Origin: Lotus japonicus
Lineage: Eukaryota > Streptophyta > Magnoliopsida > Fabales > Fabaceae
Reading direction: 5' to 3'
Assembly: GCF_012489685.1 (NCBI RefSeq)
Contig: NC_080043.1
Coordinates: 63,481,920 to 63,545,919, forward strand
DNA length: 64,000 bases
The translations under genes and the position numbers were made by a program. The notes beneath the pieces are model-generated. The model saw only the letters and a program-made list of their open reading frames with translations, ran no database searches and was not told the DNA's origin. Positions 34,231 through 44,419 of this stretch are shown here, piece after piece; position 1 is the first letter of the stretch, and each line of letters begins with the position of its first letter.

Positions 34231-35972
34231 TCACGGTGAAACACTTGGTCGAATGAATCCTTTTGCCGAAAGATCCTCCAACTGAGACTTCAACTCCACT
34301 AACTCCGCAGGTGCCATACGGTAAGGTGCAATCGAAATCGGTCCTGTTCCAGGTACAATGTGGATCACAAACTCTACATCGCGTACAGGCGGTAGTCCAG
34401 GTACATCTCCAGGAAAAACATCCGTAAAATCTCGAACCACCGGAATACCATGATTATCCGATTCCTTCTTCCCCTCCAGACTTAGCAATGAAAAGTACCT
34501 CTGAGTGCCCTCGCTCAACGATGCACTAATGTGGTTAATAGAAAGATACTCGAAAAGATCCGAGTCTGGGAACACCACTTTCTTTCGACTACAGTCCAAA
34601 AGACAATGGTAGTGGGATAACCAATCCATCCCTAGGATTACATCTAGGTTCTTAAGGGGTAGACATACTAGATTGGCATGAAAAGTTCTATCTTTATATA
34701 CTACTGAACAGTGCATGCATGCGGCATTAGCAATAGAGTCCTAGCAAGTGTAGTTACCATAAGATCAAAACTCAAAGTAGTAATAGGCAGATGCAGTCTT
34801 GATAAGCAATCCTTAGAGACAAAAGAATGAGTTGCACCAGAATCAAAGAGTACAGTTAGAAGATTACCGTCAGTTTCACATTCTCCTCTGATCAACCCAT
34901 CAGCTCCTTTAGCCTCTTCGCCGTCCATTGTATACACTCTTCCCTTCGCCACTGGGCGCTTCCCACTAACAGCATTCACAGACGGCTCAACCTTTGGTGC
35001 CCTGCAATCCGTAGCCAGATGCCCAGATTTGTTACAGTTGTAGAATCTTGGTGGCCTCGTGCAATTGTTGGCATAGTGTCCAGTTCCTCCACACCGGAAA
35101 CAAGTCACCTCACGGTTTTGGGTACGGCTTCCCGACCCTCCAGAAGTAGCAGCAGCAACTATCGGCTTGTAAGATCCCGGGGTAAACCCTCTCCCCGCAG
35201 GACGTTGATATGGCTTCCTCGCCTGAAACCTCCCTTTTCCCTGAAAACTCTGTGGTGTCGACCTCACTGGTCCCCCTGTTCCAGCCCTGTAGTATCTCTG
35301 ATTCTTCATAAATTCCACCTCAGTTGCCTTCTCAACCAATGCCTGGAATCTCGTGATCCCCAACGGTCTCACTGAGTCTTCAATATCAGGCCTCAATCCC
35401 CTCACAAATCTCTTGCACATGTAGGGTTCATCAACTTGATCACGGAAAAACCGAAAGTGTTTTGCCAGAGACTCCAACTTGGCAGCATATTCCGGAATGG
35501 TCATGCTTCCTTGCTTAAGGGTCAGAAACTATGATTCACGCTCGTCACGAGCACTGTCAGGAAAATACTTCTCCAGAAAAGCAGTTCGAAAAGAATTCCA
35601 GTTCACCTCAACATGATTAGCTTCCATCATCCCTCTGGCGCCTCTCCACCAGTACTCAGCATCTCCCAACAACAGATAGGTTGCCAGCCCCACTTTGGCT
35701 CCCTCAGCAGTCTGTAACACTCCAAAGATCTTCTCAATTTCTTCTATCCAAAGATCCGCTTTGTCCGGGTCAGTACCTCCCGAAAACTTAGGTGGATCCT
35801 GTCTCCTGAAGTCATTTAACCCTTTGTTCTGATCCAGAGTCGCCCCCCTCTGCCGCTGGTGTTGATCACGCGCTTCCTCCGCAGCACGTCTCAGGGCATT
35901 GTCATTTGCTTGGTTAGTCATTGCCTGGGCCATAGTGGCCATCATCTCCGCTAGCTGGTTCGTGTTCACCAT
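34231..35972 (-). pseudogene. gag: G3 gag and protease
   Basis: Gag starts MVNTNQLAEMMATMAQA at 35972. A TAG near 35530 replaces Gln in the ES(Q)FLTL block. Zinc knuckles follow: CFRCGGTGHYANNC is intact; the second reads FYNCNKSGHLATDC, with its first Cys replaced by Tyr. The protease block [17 protein letters not shown] has the catalytic DSG. A frameshift near 34710-34730 separates it from [17 protein letters not shown] and the [11 protein letters not shown] linker, and a stop after FIRPSVSP (34231) separates it from RT. Confidence 0.9.
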
Positions 35973-36168
35973 TGTCTGTTAGCCCCAAGAAAACGGTTAG
36001 TCCTAATCGTAGAAAAACACCAAAGCTACTCCATATAATTAAGTAATAATAATACAATCAATTAGAACGAAAGATCGTTCTGCAGACAATCAATTTTCAC
36101 TCTTTGCAGAGTCACACAACCTAGCACAGAAGACCTATTCCCCAAAGACTCCCAAAAGACTCGACTAA

Positions 36169-36180
36169 GCTCTGATACCA
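36169..36180 (-). other. G3 primer-binding site
   Basis: TGGTATCAGAGC on the minus strand, three bases after the LTR edge at 36184. Confidence 0.92.
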
Positions 36181-36649
36181 CAATGTAACACCCCGATTTC
36201 CAGGTGTCACTTTAGTAACCAAAAATAAACTTTACGCGGAAAACAGGTAATTTTTTTTCGTTTTCTTTCCTTTAAATCAAAGCGATAAGGAAAAACGATA
36301 TCCGAAACTAAACTAACCGATACACAAATATATACACAAGTACAGCCTCAGCTGCACCCTCCCGTCACGCGCACCCGCAGTGACTCCAAAGTAGTATGCC
36401 CGCAGGTAAACATATACAAACCAGAACCGTAGGTAAGAGTATCAAAATATACAGTTATCCAGAGAAAGTCGGCACCCAAAATTGGCCTGAACAAAAGACC
36501 CATATACTCCGACAGACTCTCTGTGATCCTCCTCAAAAGAACCACACAAAAAGCCACACATCGGAACCTACCCAGTCCCAAAAAGAAACTGACGATCAGA
36601 GCTCTACACAAAAAATGTCGCTAGTACTAACCTACCCTCCCAGCTAAGC

Positions 36650-37261
36650 TCACCAATCCTCCTCCTCCTCATCGCTGCTCGGCGAGTAGTTCTCCCCACT
36701 GCTCTCGGAGTCAGAGTCGGAATCCACCGTAATCATCTCGGTGTCCAAATCCATGACCTCCCTCCTAACTGTCCTGCGCACCGCCCTAGTCGAGTCGGTC
36801 TCCACATCCACCTCTCCTGTAAGAACATCCTCCTCCACCACCCTCATCAAGGGGTCCACACGGTAGCCGTGCGGTGAAGAGAAAGATAAGAGACGTGAGG
36901 CAGATGGGACAACAGACTCCCTCCTCGGCTGTACGAGCCTAGAGGACGACGCCACGTCGGTAGGGGCAATGGCAGTAGCAGGAGGTGGCGCAATAGGTGT
37001 AGCAGCAACAGCAGGCGCGATCTCCGCCGGGTCCTCCTCAACAGAAGGTGAAGTCGAAGGTGGTGCAAGTGGTCCATGACCAGTGCCTGGTCCACAGTGA
37101 ACTGAGGGCGACAAGTCAAAGCTCAGCTCCATACGCCGTAGCACTCCTCTCGTCAGGCGTCCTCGCTCATCCGTCCGGTCCTCCATGACCCTTCCCCTGT
37201 ATGTCGCTCGGTGACCAGGGACATCAATCACCCAAGCGGTGGGGGCAGCACGATCGACGAG
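36650..37261 (-). CDS. LTR-encoded ORF of G3, unknown protein
   Basis: Open from just after a TAG at about 37262 to the stop at 36650, about 200 codons, in sense with the element and upstream of gag. The core (about residues 12-65: HRATYRGRVMED, GVLRRMELSFDLSP, VHCGPG) is shared with the G4 LTR ORF at 61075-61250. A Pro/Ala-rich middle and a Ser/Asp/Glu-rich end (DSDSDSESSGE to EEEEDW) follow. There is no ATG at the open end; upstream of the TAG, in the same frame, lies MSMADWFSMVSPSGGIRY (37263-37315), whose start is conserved in G1 (7567) and G4 (61010). I infer an ancestral protein starting at that ATG. No family recognised. Confidence 0.5.
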   Translation of the reverse strand, partial: LVDRAAPTAWVIDVPGHRATYRGRVMEDRTDERGRLTRGVLRRMELSFDLSPSVHCGPGTGHGPLAPPSTSPSVEEDPAEIAPAVAATPIAPPPATAIAPTDVASSSRLVQPRRESVVPSASRLLSFSSPHGYRVDPLMRVVEEDVLTGEVDVETDSTRAVRRTVRREVMDLDTEMITVDSDSDSESSGENYSPSSDEEEEDW

Positions 37262-37559
37262 CTAATACCTGATCCCCCCCGAGGGAGAGACCATCGAAAA
37301 CCAGTCGGCCATCGACATCTGGCAGCAGCCGACCGCCCAAACACAGACATGCAACCAAAGCCAAGGCGCTAGGGTCAACTCACAGAAATACGTAGATATA
37401 CACTCAACAGGTGATATGGGGTATAGATATATGTTGATATATACATATATAAACAATCCTAGCATGTTATGGCTCTAACATTGCTTCAATAAACAAACAA
37501 CACACAATTCAAGTCAGAATGAATGTATGCGTGAAATGCACAATATGATCCGGATTTGT

Positions 37560-37790
37560 GACGCGTTCCCGTTCGCCACAAGTGAAGCATTCCCGTTCTT
37601 CACTATGGATGAACCATTCCCGTTATTCATCCTGGATGAACCATTCCCGTTATTCATCCTTGGTGAACCATTCCCGTTATTCACCATATGATGAACCATT
37701 CCCGTTATTCATCATTTATGCAAGGTGAACCATTCCCGTTATTCACCATGAGATGCACAGGTGAACCATTCCCGTTATTCACCCGATTGA
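37560..37790 (-). repeat. GAACCATTCCCGTTATTCA minisatellite (G3 LTR)
   Basis: About seven irregular units of 23-33 bp, each with ATTCCCGTT or CATTCCCGTTATTCA (plus-strand reading) separated by variable spacers. It lies in the same LTR segment as the G1 and G2 minisatellites but has an unrelated unit. Confidence 0.8.
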
Positions 37791-37869
37791 TGCAATATGG
37801 TTAGCCAAACAACGAATCGTCCTTACCACGAAAGTGTTTAGCTCACAACCCAAACTCAAAACAAACCCA

Positions 37870-38030
37870 TGAGTTAGTGTCGGTCAATACAACACAACTC
37901 GGAGTAAGTGTCGGTCAATACAACACAACTCCACCCACAAAAGTACACAAGGGTCTAGTGTCGGTCAATACAACACAGCCCAAACAACAAGAGCACTAAG
38001 TGTCGGTCAATACAACACGGCTCGAACAAC
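37870..38030 (-). repeat. GTGTCGGTCAATACAACAC repeats (G3 LTR)
   Basis: Four units containing GTGTCGGTCAATACAACAC (plus-strand reading), spaced about 38-60 bp apart. A second tandem array next to the first, not present in G1, G2 or G4. Confidence 0.8.
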
Positions 38031-39834
38031 ACTCCCAAGAGTACTAGAGTACTCGGTGACTTTCAATCATCACCATAGCTCACCTTAGTGGCTTTCCCAA
38101 TTCCAAAACTCTCCAAACCCACAACAAAGTCGACTTTTCCCCGTCTTTCGCAATTATTTTCCCTTTAGTTCTCCTATGATTATTCGTTTAGTAAAAATGT
38201 TTCGAATTGAATTAGTCAAGTTATGAGTTTATTTCTCAAAGTCTAAGTCTCCCAAAGTCTCTAGTTTTCAAATCTCTATCGTTCTAAGTTTTCAAAGATC
38301 AACCACCCACAATACATTTCCCGGGGAAAGTCTAAGTAAACCAACGAATACCAACAAATGGCTAAGTCTCAGACCCCACATCTGAACTTGCCTAGGGTTC
38401 TTCATCCAACCCGAAATATCAAAGATCGCCAGATCAATGAATCTCCACTCCGAAGTCGCGTCAAAACGCTCAATCCAACAAAAGCACAACATCACAGGTT
38501 ATGGAAAAAGGGCTTCGGCTCTTTTTCTTCGATCAAATCTGTTTACAAGGTAGTTTTACGTTAAAACTAAGACAAAGAAACTTTCAGAACAATTTTCGGA
38601 CAATCGGGTCGAAATACGACTATCCAGGGGCATTTTGGTCCAAAATAAAGGCTCAAAACTTTCAAAGTTATCAGTTCTGAAAACAAATTTGACAGCAATG
38701 ATCCTCATGACATCCGTGACAACAAATCCTAAAGGCACGAAGTCAGATTACAGTTTTTCAACAATAAAGTTTTGAAATGTGAGACAAAAAGGGTTTTGAA
38801 TCAGTTTTTCAGATCCTGGACAACTGAATCGCAATCGGCGATTACTGACAGAGGTTTTAGGCTCTTGGGAACCTAGGGAACAAACCCCAACCAAGAAATC
38901 AAAGAAATCGGACAATTTTAGAAAAAGCTCAAAACTGTGAGCACAGAAACGACTTCAGAAACTCAGCAGAAACAGTAATCAGAGGTAGGATTCATGCTAG
39001 TTACCTCAATACCTAGAAGTAGGGACGAACTGCACGAAGATTGGTCAAGTTTTCGCGAAAATCTTCTTCTCCCCCAAGCTCCTCAGACTCGCGGCTCTAA
39101 TGGTGGGTTTTGGTGAGATATTTTGCTTTTTCGCCTATTTATAGGCGGGTGAAATCGCGGGAAAATGAAAATTTCGCGATTCCGATTTTTGCAGCACGTT
39201 CACCGAAGAATTCTAAGAGAGATTCTGGCGTCAGAATTCCAGAACGCAAAACAAATATCTATGATTTGGGAAAAACGATATCCGAAATCCCAAAAGCGGT
39301 GTAAGTTAATCTGTCCCGAAAAACTACTTTTTGCTGTGATGCTCAAACGACAAAACTTCCTACTGAAGAAAGATTGGAAATGTCGAAACAAATCTGGCTA
39401 CGCAGACGGAAACTTTGTTAGAAGTCCCGAATAGAAAAAGTCTTCATCCATCGCTCGAATCTAGGGTTTCGAAGCAAAGAAATTAGCGTCGGCGGACATC
39501 CGAAAAGTGAAACCAATCGTTCGTACAGTCCAGAGTTCCGAAATGAAACGCTGGTCGATGGAAAAATAAAGGGAATCTTTAAATTTTCCGAGAGTTCGAA
39601 ATCTCACTTAAAACGTTACTCTAAAGGCGAATTAACCTATTCTGGACACGCTCGCCATAAGGCAAGTGTGCAGACGACTCGCACTAATTCCTACAGCGAC
39701 TACGCAACATTCCTCAAGCAATTCCTGAACTTTCTTCTTCATTAATCTTTCTCAAATATCAAACTCCTGTCACGCTTACACTGATTCTACGCGTGAGTCG
39801 GAAATTAGCTTGTTCTGAAAATCCAGGTCTTACA

Positions 39835-40704
39835 AATAACAAGAATACCTCACTAGCGATCCACTGAAACTGAAATCGGGACGATCGAACAAGAACTCGC
39901 GAAGAAATCCTCTCCGTCTCTCTCTAGAACTCGCGGCCCTCTCTCTCTAATGGTGGGAAATGAGATATTTCTCATTTCCTCTAATTTCCCGCCTTTATAT
40001 AGCGGATGCTCGAAAAGTATACTTCGAGGTTTTTTGAAACCGATCATTCCGGTACCTCCGTCTAACGATAAGAAGTGAATATCTGGCGACAGAATGCCCG
40101 AACTTAAAATGAAGTTCTCATAATTGAAGAAAACGATATAAACGCAGTATTTGCCAAAATACGCCGGAAAACTACTTTTTGCAGTTGATGTCGGATGAAG
40201 AAACTTCCTTCTGAAGAAATGTCGCAATTGCTGAAAGAATTGTGATAGCGCAGATGGAAACTTTGTTAAAACCTTCGAATAGAAAAACTTTTCATTAAGG
40301 GTCTCAACTAAAGTCCCCGAGAGATTAAAGCCTAGCTTTGACAGACTTCCGGGAAGCCAAACCTAACGTGTGAACAGTCCAGAGTTCCGTAGCGAAACAC
40401 TGGTCATGGGAATAATAAAGAGAGATTCTTATTTTTCTAAAGATTTTGAATTTCGCGTAAACAGTGCTTTAAGAGCAGAAATAGCCTTTTTGGGACACTT
40501 TCGACATAAGCCGGGTGTTGAAATGGCTTGAACTATAACTTAAACTGTCCATGGCATCATCCTTAGTCAATTCCTGAACTTTCTTCTTCATAAAGTCATC
40601 CAAATCGGTAAACACTTGTCCAAATTCCATCTAGGTTACATCGGAAAACTAAGCGTAAATAAGAAAATAATTATTTAACCTATCCTAAAAACTAAGGTCT
40701 TACA
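39835..40704 (-). repeat. G5: partial gypsy LTR, outer end only
   Basis: The right edge reads TGTAAGACCT on the minus strand (40704), a second LTR edge 870 bp beyond that of G3. It contains a TATA-like CGCTATATAAAGG (minus, near 39993-40006), the block TTTCCCGCC-like and a GAG|GTATTC donor-like site near 39845-39853, just where G3 begins. The simplest reading is that G3 inserted into this older LTR; AATAA (39835) may be the target duplication. Confidence 0.7.
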
Positions 40705-41041
40705 TGTACATTGCAAGATTTTTGTGATAATCACAAGAAACTTGAGTTTTTGACTCATCACTCAACAGTGAGAACTTAAATGTAACACTCATGGTCTCAA
40801 GCAAGGTGTACTTCTATCATCAGGTACAAAAAACAATATTATACCCCCTAGGTTTTCTTCCCTTCTCCTTCATCCCTCAGTCACAGTTGTGCAGACACTC
40901 CCTCATCGTTAACTAAGACAATGCATCAGTTTCATCATCATAAATCCGCCTGGCAGCAAGCTGACCTCAGTCATCTATTCCTTTTATCCGTCTCGGCGCA
41001 AGCTGACCTCAGCCATCCGCCTGTAATCCAATGATCAATGC
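40705..41041. other. Non-coding stretch next to host-gene fragments
   Basis: I see no LTR edge, ORF or RNA gene here. It contains CTGACCTCAG twice (40962 and 41003, inside GCAAGCTGACCTCAG), a short direct repeat. It may be downstream sequence of the captured gene fragment at 41042. Confidence 0.5.
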
Positions 41042-41195
41042 TTACAGGAAATCCTCCTCCAGTTCCTGCAATTATTTGCTTCCTGATGCAACGTCTTTGT
41101 TGGATGTCATATTTTCCTGCGACCATCAAGTCCTTGTAGCTCCTAAGGTTTGATTGTCTCTCCTTTTCAAGTCTTTCCATTTCCTCACGGCGTTT
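41042..41195 (-). pseudogene. Last-exon fragment of a CCDC25-like gene
   Basis: On the minus strand an acceptor TGTGCAG precedes a frame KRREEMERLEKERQSNLRSYKDLMVAG. After a 1-2 base disruption, another frame reads MTSNKDVASGSK, a stop, then LQELEEDFL and a stop. This order matches my memory of the C-terminal end of plant CCDC25-like proteins (RSYK.LMVAEKMTSNK...LQELEEDFM). The frameshift and stop show decay. Only this end is present. Identification is from recall of the family pattern, not a search. Confidence 0.55.
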
Positions 41196-41339
41196 CTGCA
41201 CAGAGTTCTACATGTGGTTAAATAAAGAAAACATCTAAAGAGAACAGTTTGAACATATGTAGGATTTTTTAAGAAATTAACCAATCAGGAGGTGCCATGC
41301 AGGTGATGACTGGGCTAAGATATTTTCCTGAATGTATAT

Positions 41340-41757
41340 ACTATGGATTTGTCATGTAAACTGCAACATTGACTTCCTCAGCCATCTTTATCAATCGAGA
41401 AAGCATTTGTGCCAGTTTTTGCTGCAATGGTTATTTTTCATATCAGCAAAAATTGGCATAGAGAAGGGAAAAGGATGTTGTAAAGGAATTTAAATTACCA
41501 ATTCATATACCTGGCGCTCAGTAAGCTCTCCTCTTCCTGAAAAGTTTACCCTTCACAAAGCAATCATTGAATCTACAATCTGCCATAAGTCAATCCTGTT
41601 AACTCTCCATATCCCATAATATTGAAATTGAAGATAATTGTGTTCAATGTCAGTAACATCATACCAAAAGTCTGAATGGTTCTTCATAAATTTTGTCAGC
41701 CAAACCAAGTAGGAGGTTGTACTGATGCTCATAAGTGTAGGCACGAGCATAAATAAT
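41340..41757 (-). pseudogene. DMC1: DMC1-like meiotic recombinase fragment, three exons
   Basis: Three exons with introns retained. Exon a (41665-41757): [20 protein letters not shown] then [11 protein letters not shown], donor GTATGA. Exon b (41511-41579): acceptor GGCAG, IVDSMIAL, a TGA stop (41553-41555) where DMC1 has Phe, then RVNFSGRGELTERQ, donor GTATAT. Exon c (about 41341-41421): acceptor TTGCAG, QKLAQMLSRLIKMAEEVNVA then VYMTN, then a stop and no good donor. This is the RecA-fold segment around Walker B (LLIVDS) of DMC1, which performs strand exchange in meiosis. The Walker A exons and the C-terminus are absent. A dead fragment. Confidence 0.85.
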
Positions 41758-42186
41758 CTTGTAGTCACAAATAGATAATGGTAAGCAGTCAGCAAAAAAT
41801 TATTTTTCTTCAGTACCCACTTGAATGATCTAGGACATAGAGGTTACTTACATTATCCAAAAATAATATAATAATGCGATTAACAATGTATATATGTCAG
41901 GTAAAGATCCCTAGTAGAAACATGATTTCCAACTAAAATGTGAAAACAAAGAATCATATCAGACAAGTCATAGCAATTAATTTTACAATCACATTTGACT
42001 CAAGTGTATGAGTAAAAATTATCTCAACAAAACTTCTCTACACTCAACAATGAGAACAACAAAATCTTACGAACTGGGACTGCTACAACCGATTTTAAAT
42101 TTTCAGCAGGGAGGATTTCATAGACAAGGCACCATTAGAAAAAAAAAATCCAGACAGGGTACATACACAAAGAAGTAGAACTTTAC

Positions 42187-42254
42187 CTAGAGAGTGAACC
42201 AAGAAGATGTATTTCCGTGGAAATGTCCTTGATTTCTGATGCAGAAATCTTTGC
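42187..42254 (-). other. Exon-like segment with good splice sites, gene unknown
   Basis: On the minus strand: acceptor AATGCAG, 68 nt open as AKISASEIKDISTEIHLLGS in one frame, donor TCTAG|GTAAAG. I do not recognise the protein. Its neighbours are the DMC1-like and CCDC25-like fragments in the same orientation, so it may be a third captured piece. The rest of 41760-42388 shows nothing I can name. Confidence 0.3.
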
Positions 42255-42388
42255 CTGCATTGACAATAAACAATGACATTAGGAGGCGACACAACAAGAT
42301 TCAAAAAATTAAAATAATTAGGGTGGAAGTTACAGAGATTTGGCGGCTCAACAGAATTCAAAAAATTAATTGGGCCTTAGGGACACCG

Positions 42389-43599
42389 TGAAGGTATGAA
42401 AAACGGTAGAAAGGGGGGGGGTTTGAATAACGTTTTCAAGATCAAACTTCCACCTTAAAGATTTTAACAATTCTTTTCGAGAACTAAGTGCTAAAGATGA
42501 GAGATAGAAAAGCACACAAGGATTTTATCCTGGTTCACTTGATAAATCACTCAAGCTACTCCAGTCCACCCGTTAAGGTGATTTCTTCCTTCTTAGAATG
42601 AAGGCAATCCACTAATCAGGTATGTGTTACAACTGCACTTGAAACCTACAAGTGACTAACAATACATTGACTTAGCTCACACTAAGATTCACTCTCTTAG
42701 TCTTCTCTAGGATCCGATCAACCTTGATCTCCTAAAGGAAAACTATACAACTGTATATGAAGTTCTTGTTTACAAAGAAAGTGCTTCTAAAAAGCTTATA
42801 GTAAACACAATGAAATTCAGGATGAAAGAAAGCTTAGAAAAATTTTAATAATTCTTGTGCGTGTGTGAATGCTTCTAGCCGCTTCTTTCAATCTTCAGCC
42901 TCAATTTATACTCCAAGGATTAGGGTTGAACGTTGCATGGAAATGCTACCGTTGGAGGGTAGTTCTGGAAATTCCAGCTTCTGCTGTGGCTGAGGATGTT
43001 AGGTAGGTCGTCAGGATAGTACACTTTGCTTTTGTACTTTGGATAGTGACTTGACCTTAACCTTGTAGACTTCTGATCAGGGGAGCGCTTCGTATAGGAA
43101 CTTGTGAACCTGATTGATCAGAGTCAGAGGGAAGCTTGGATCCTCTGACCGTTGTACCTTCTGATCTTCACTTCAGAGGATCAGTACATGGTCTTCAGAA
43201 CCAGTTGCTTCTGGACTTCAGAGTCTTCACTCTTCAGAGTCTGGATCGTCAGAGTCTTCTACACCATTAGAGCTTCTGAGCCTTCAGAGTATTTTGGTTG
43301 TCAGATCTTCTGGATCATCAGAGCTTTAAGTGAGCTGAGTCCTTATCAGAGCTTGATTTACTTCAGATCTTCTGAAGCTTTTCCACTGTTCAGAATGAAC
43401 ATGGAGAATGCGAAAGCGTTTCTTGGGTCACTCTTTATGCACAGTGCTTCTGATTTGTGTGAGACTAAATCAAGGTCAGAGCCTGTAAATAGCACACTCA
43501 GAAAAACACGTTAGAGTACCATAATTGTTCATATCAAAAGGTTAACTTGTAATCATCAAAACATAGAGTTGTACTACTAGATCAAAACTTGATCTTACA
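42389..43599 (-). repeat. C3 3' LTR
   Basis: 1211 bp, from TGAAGGTATGAA to CTTGATCTTACA on the plus strand (TG...CA on the minus strand). TATA box near 42902-42910 (minus). TCAGA/TCTGA-rich U3 at about 43110-43500. Confidence 0.92.
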
Positions 43600-43616
43600 A
43601 TCTCCCGCTTTTTGAT
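43600..43616 (-). other. C3 polypurine tract
   Basis: On the minus strand ATCAAAAAGCGGGAGAT precedes the LTR start TGTAAGATC. The C4 copy (49876-49892) has the usual AAAAAGGGGGAGAT form. This context is typical of SIRE elements. Confidence 0.8.
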
Positions 43617-44361
43617 GATGACAAAACTAAGATTTTTGATGAACAATTCTTAAACAATAAACTGAATTCACTCAGAGTTTAAGAATATAGAATAAGACTT
43701 ATCCTGATGTGAATAGTTTATCTTGCTCATTCTGTATTCAAGTCACCGCTTGATTCTGAGCTTAGCTCCCCCTGAATCTAATACTTGATGAAAACGTTAG
43801 AAAAGTCTAGATTCTGAGCTAAATAAAATAGGAGTTCAGAGAGAGAAACTTATGACATAGATGAAATAGAATAATCAGAGCGCATAAGTAATCAGAGTCA
43901 ACGGACAAGGTATCAGAGTCTTGGGTATCAGAGTCAAACTTAGAATCACTTCAGAAGAAGTGAAATGTATTCCTTGTATTTGCCCAATGACACATCTATG
44001 GTCATAAAGGTGGAACTCTTAAATTCTCCAAAAGAAAATAAATCACACTAACACAGCTTACACATCAAAAACTGGGTGTACTCCCCCTTTTTGTCATAAG
44101 CAAAAAGCATGGGGTGTGAAAAACTTAGCTTGAAGTACAAGGTACTCCCCCTTAGAGAAGGTCTAAGTTTGAATAAAAAAATAAAAAAATAAAAAAAAAA
44201 TAAAACGATGCATGAACCAGAGTTAGGCGAAATAAAGCGAAGAGTTAATGCACAAGAAGAACGTTTACCACCGGCCAAGGAAGTAAAGAAAAGGGTCAGT
44301 TACCAAGAACTTAACCTCGAGAAACTGTAGGAGCATTAACTTTCAGAGAGAAAATGAAGCC
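43617..44361. other. Non-coding 3' region of C3
   Basis: No real ORF on either strand. It holds several CTCCCCCT or CTCCCCCTT blocks (43768, 44083, 44147) that look like extra polypurine-tract copies on the minus strand, plus a poly-A-rich patch near 44175-44205. The equivalent region of C4 (49893-50647) has the same blocks. Confidence 0.6.
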
Positions 44362-44369
44362 TATATAAA
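44362..44369 (+). promoter_or_regulatory. TATA box of the antisense ORF (C3)
   Basis: TATATAAA in the context GAAGCCTATATAAAGCG, 58 nt before the ATG at 44420. C4 has the same context at 50642-50658. The flanks GAAGCCTATATAAAGCG and GTAAGCTTCACA are conserved, so a leader of roughly 30 nt is likely. Promoter activity is inferred. Confidence 0.55.
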
Positions 44370-44419
44370 GCGATGGAGAAAGAGGGTAAGCTTCACAACT
44401 CGAACAATTAAAAAAAAAA

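Larger units (their letters stand above)
31880..39834 (-). mobile_element. G3: Ty3/gypsy chromovirus (autonomous type, decayed), 3'-truncated
   Basis: Minus-strand element: 5' LTR (36184-39834), primer-binding site, gag, protease, RT, RNase H and integrase as one frame interrupted by stops. Its 3' part (end of integrase, chromodomain, 3' LTR) is cut by G2 at 31879. The PBS, gag-pol order and GPY motif place it with the Tekay/Del chromoviruses (inference). It sits inside LTR sequence G5 (from 39835). Confidence 0.88.
36184..39834 (-). repeat. G3 5' LTR
   Basis: 3651 bp; on the minus strand it begins TGTAAGACCT and ends GGGTGTTACA. TATA-like CCTATAAATAGG at 39134-39145; GAG|GTAACT donor-like site near 39000-39010; minisatellites at 37560-37790 and 37870-38030; LTR-encoded ORF at 36650-37261. 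It is a third LTR subfamily: edges and promoter region match the G1 type, the middle does not. Confidence 0.88.

Noticed and set aside
42095..42361. 88-codon minus-strand ORF as a host gene
   Set aside because: The frame crosses the splice-like sites around 42187-42254 and has no recognisable motif; only the short exon-like segment is retained, at low confidence.
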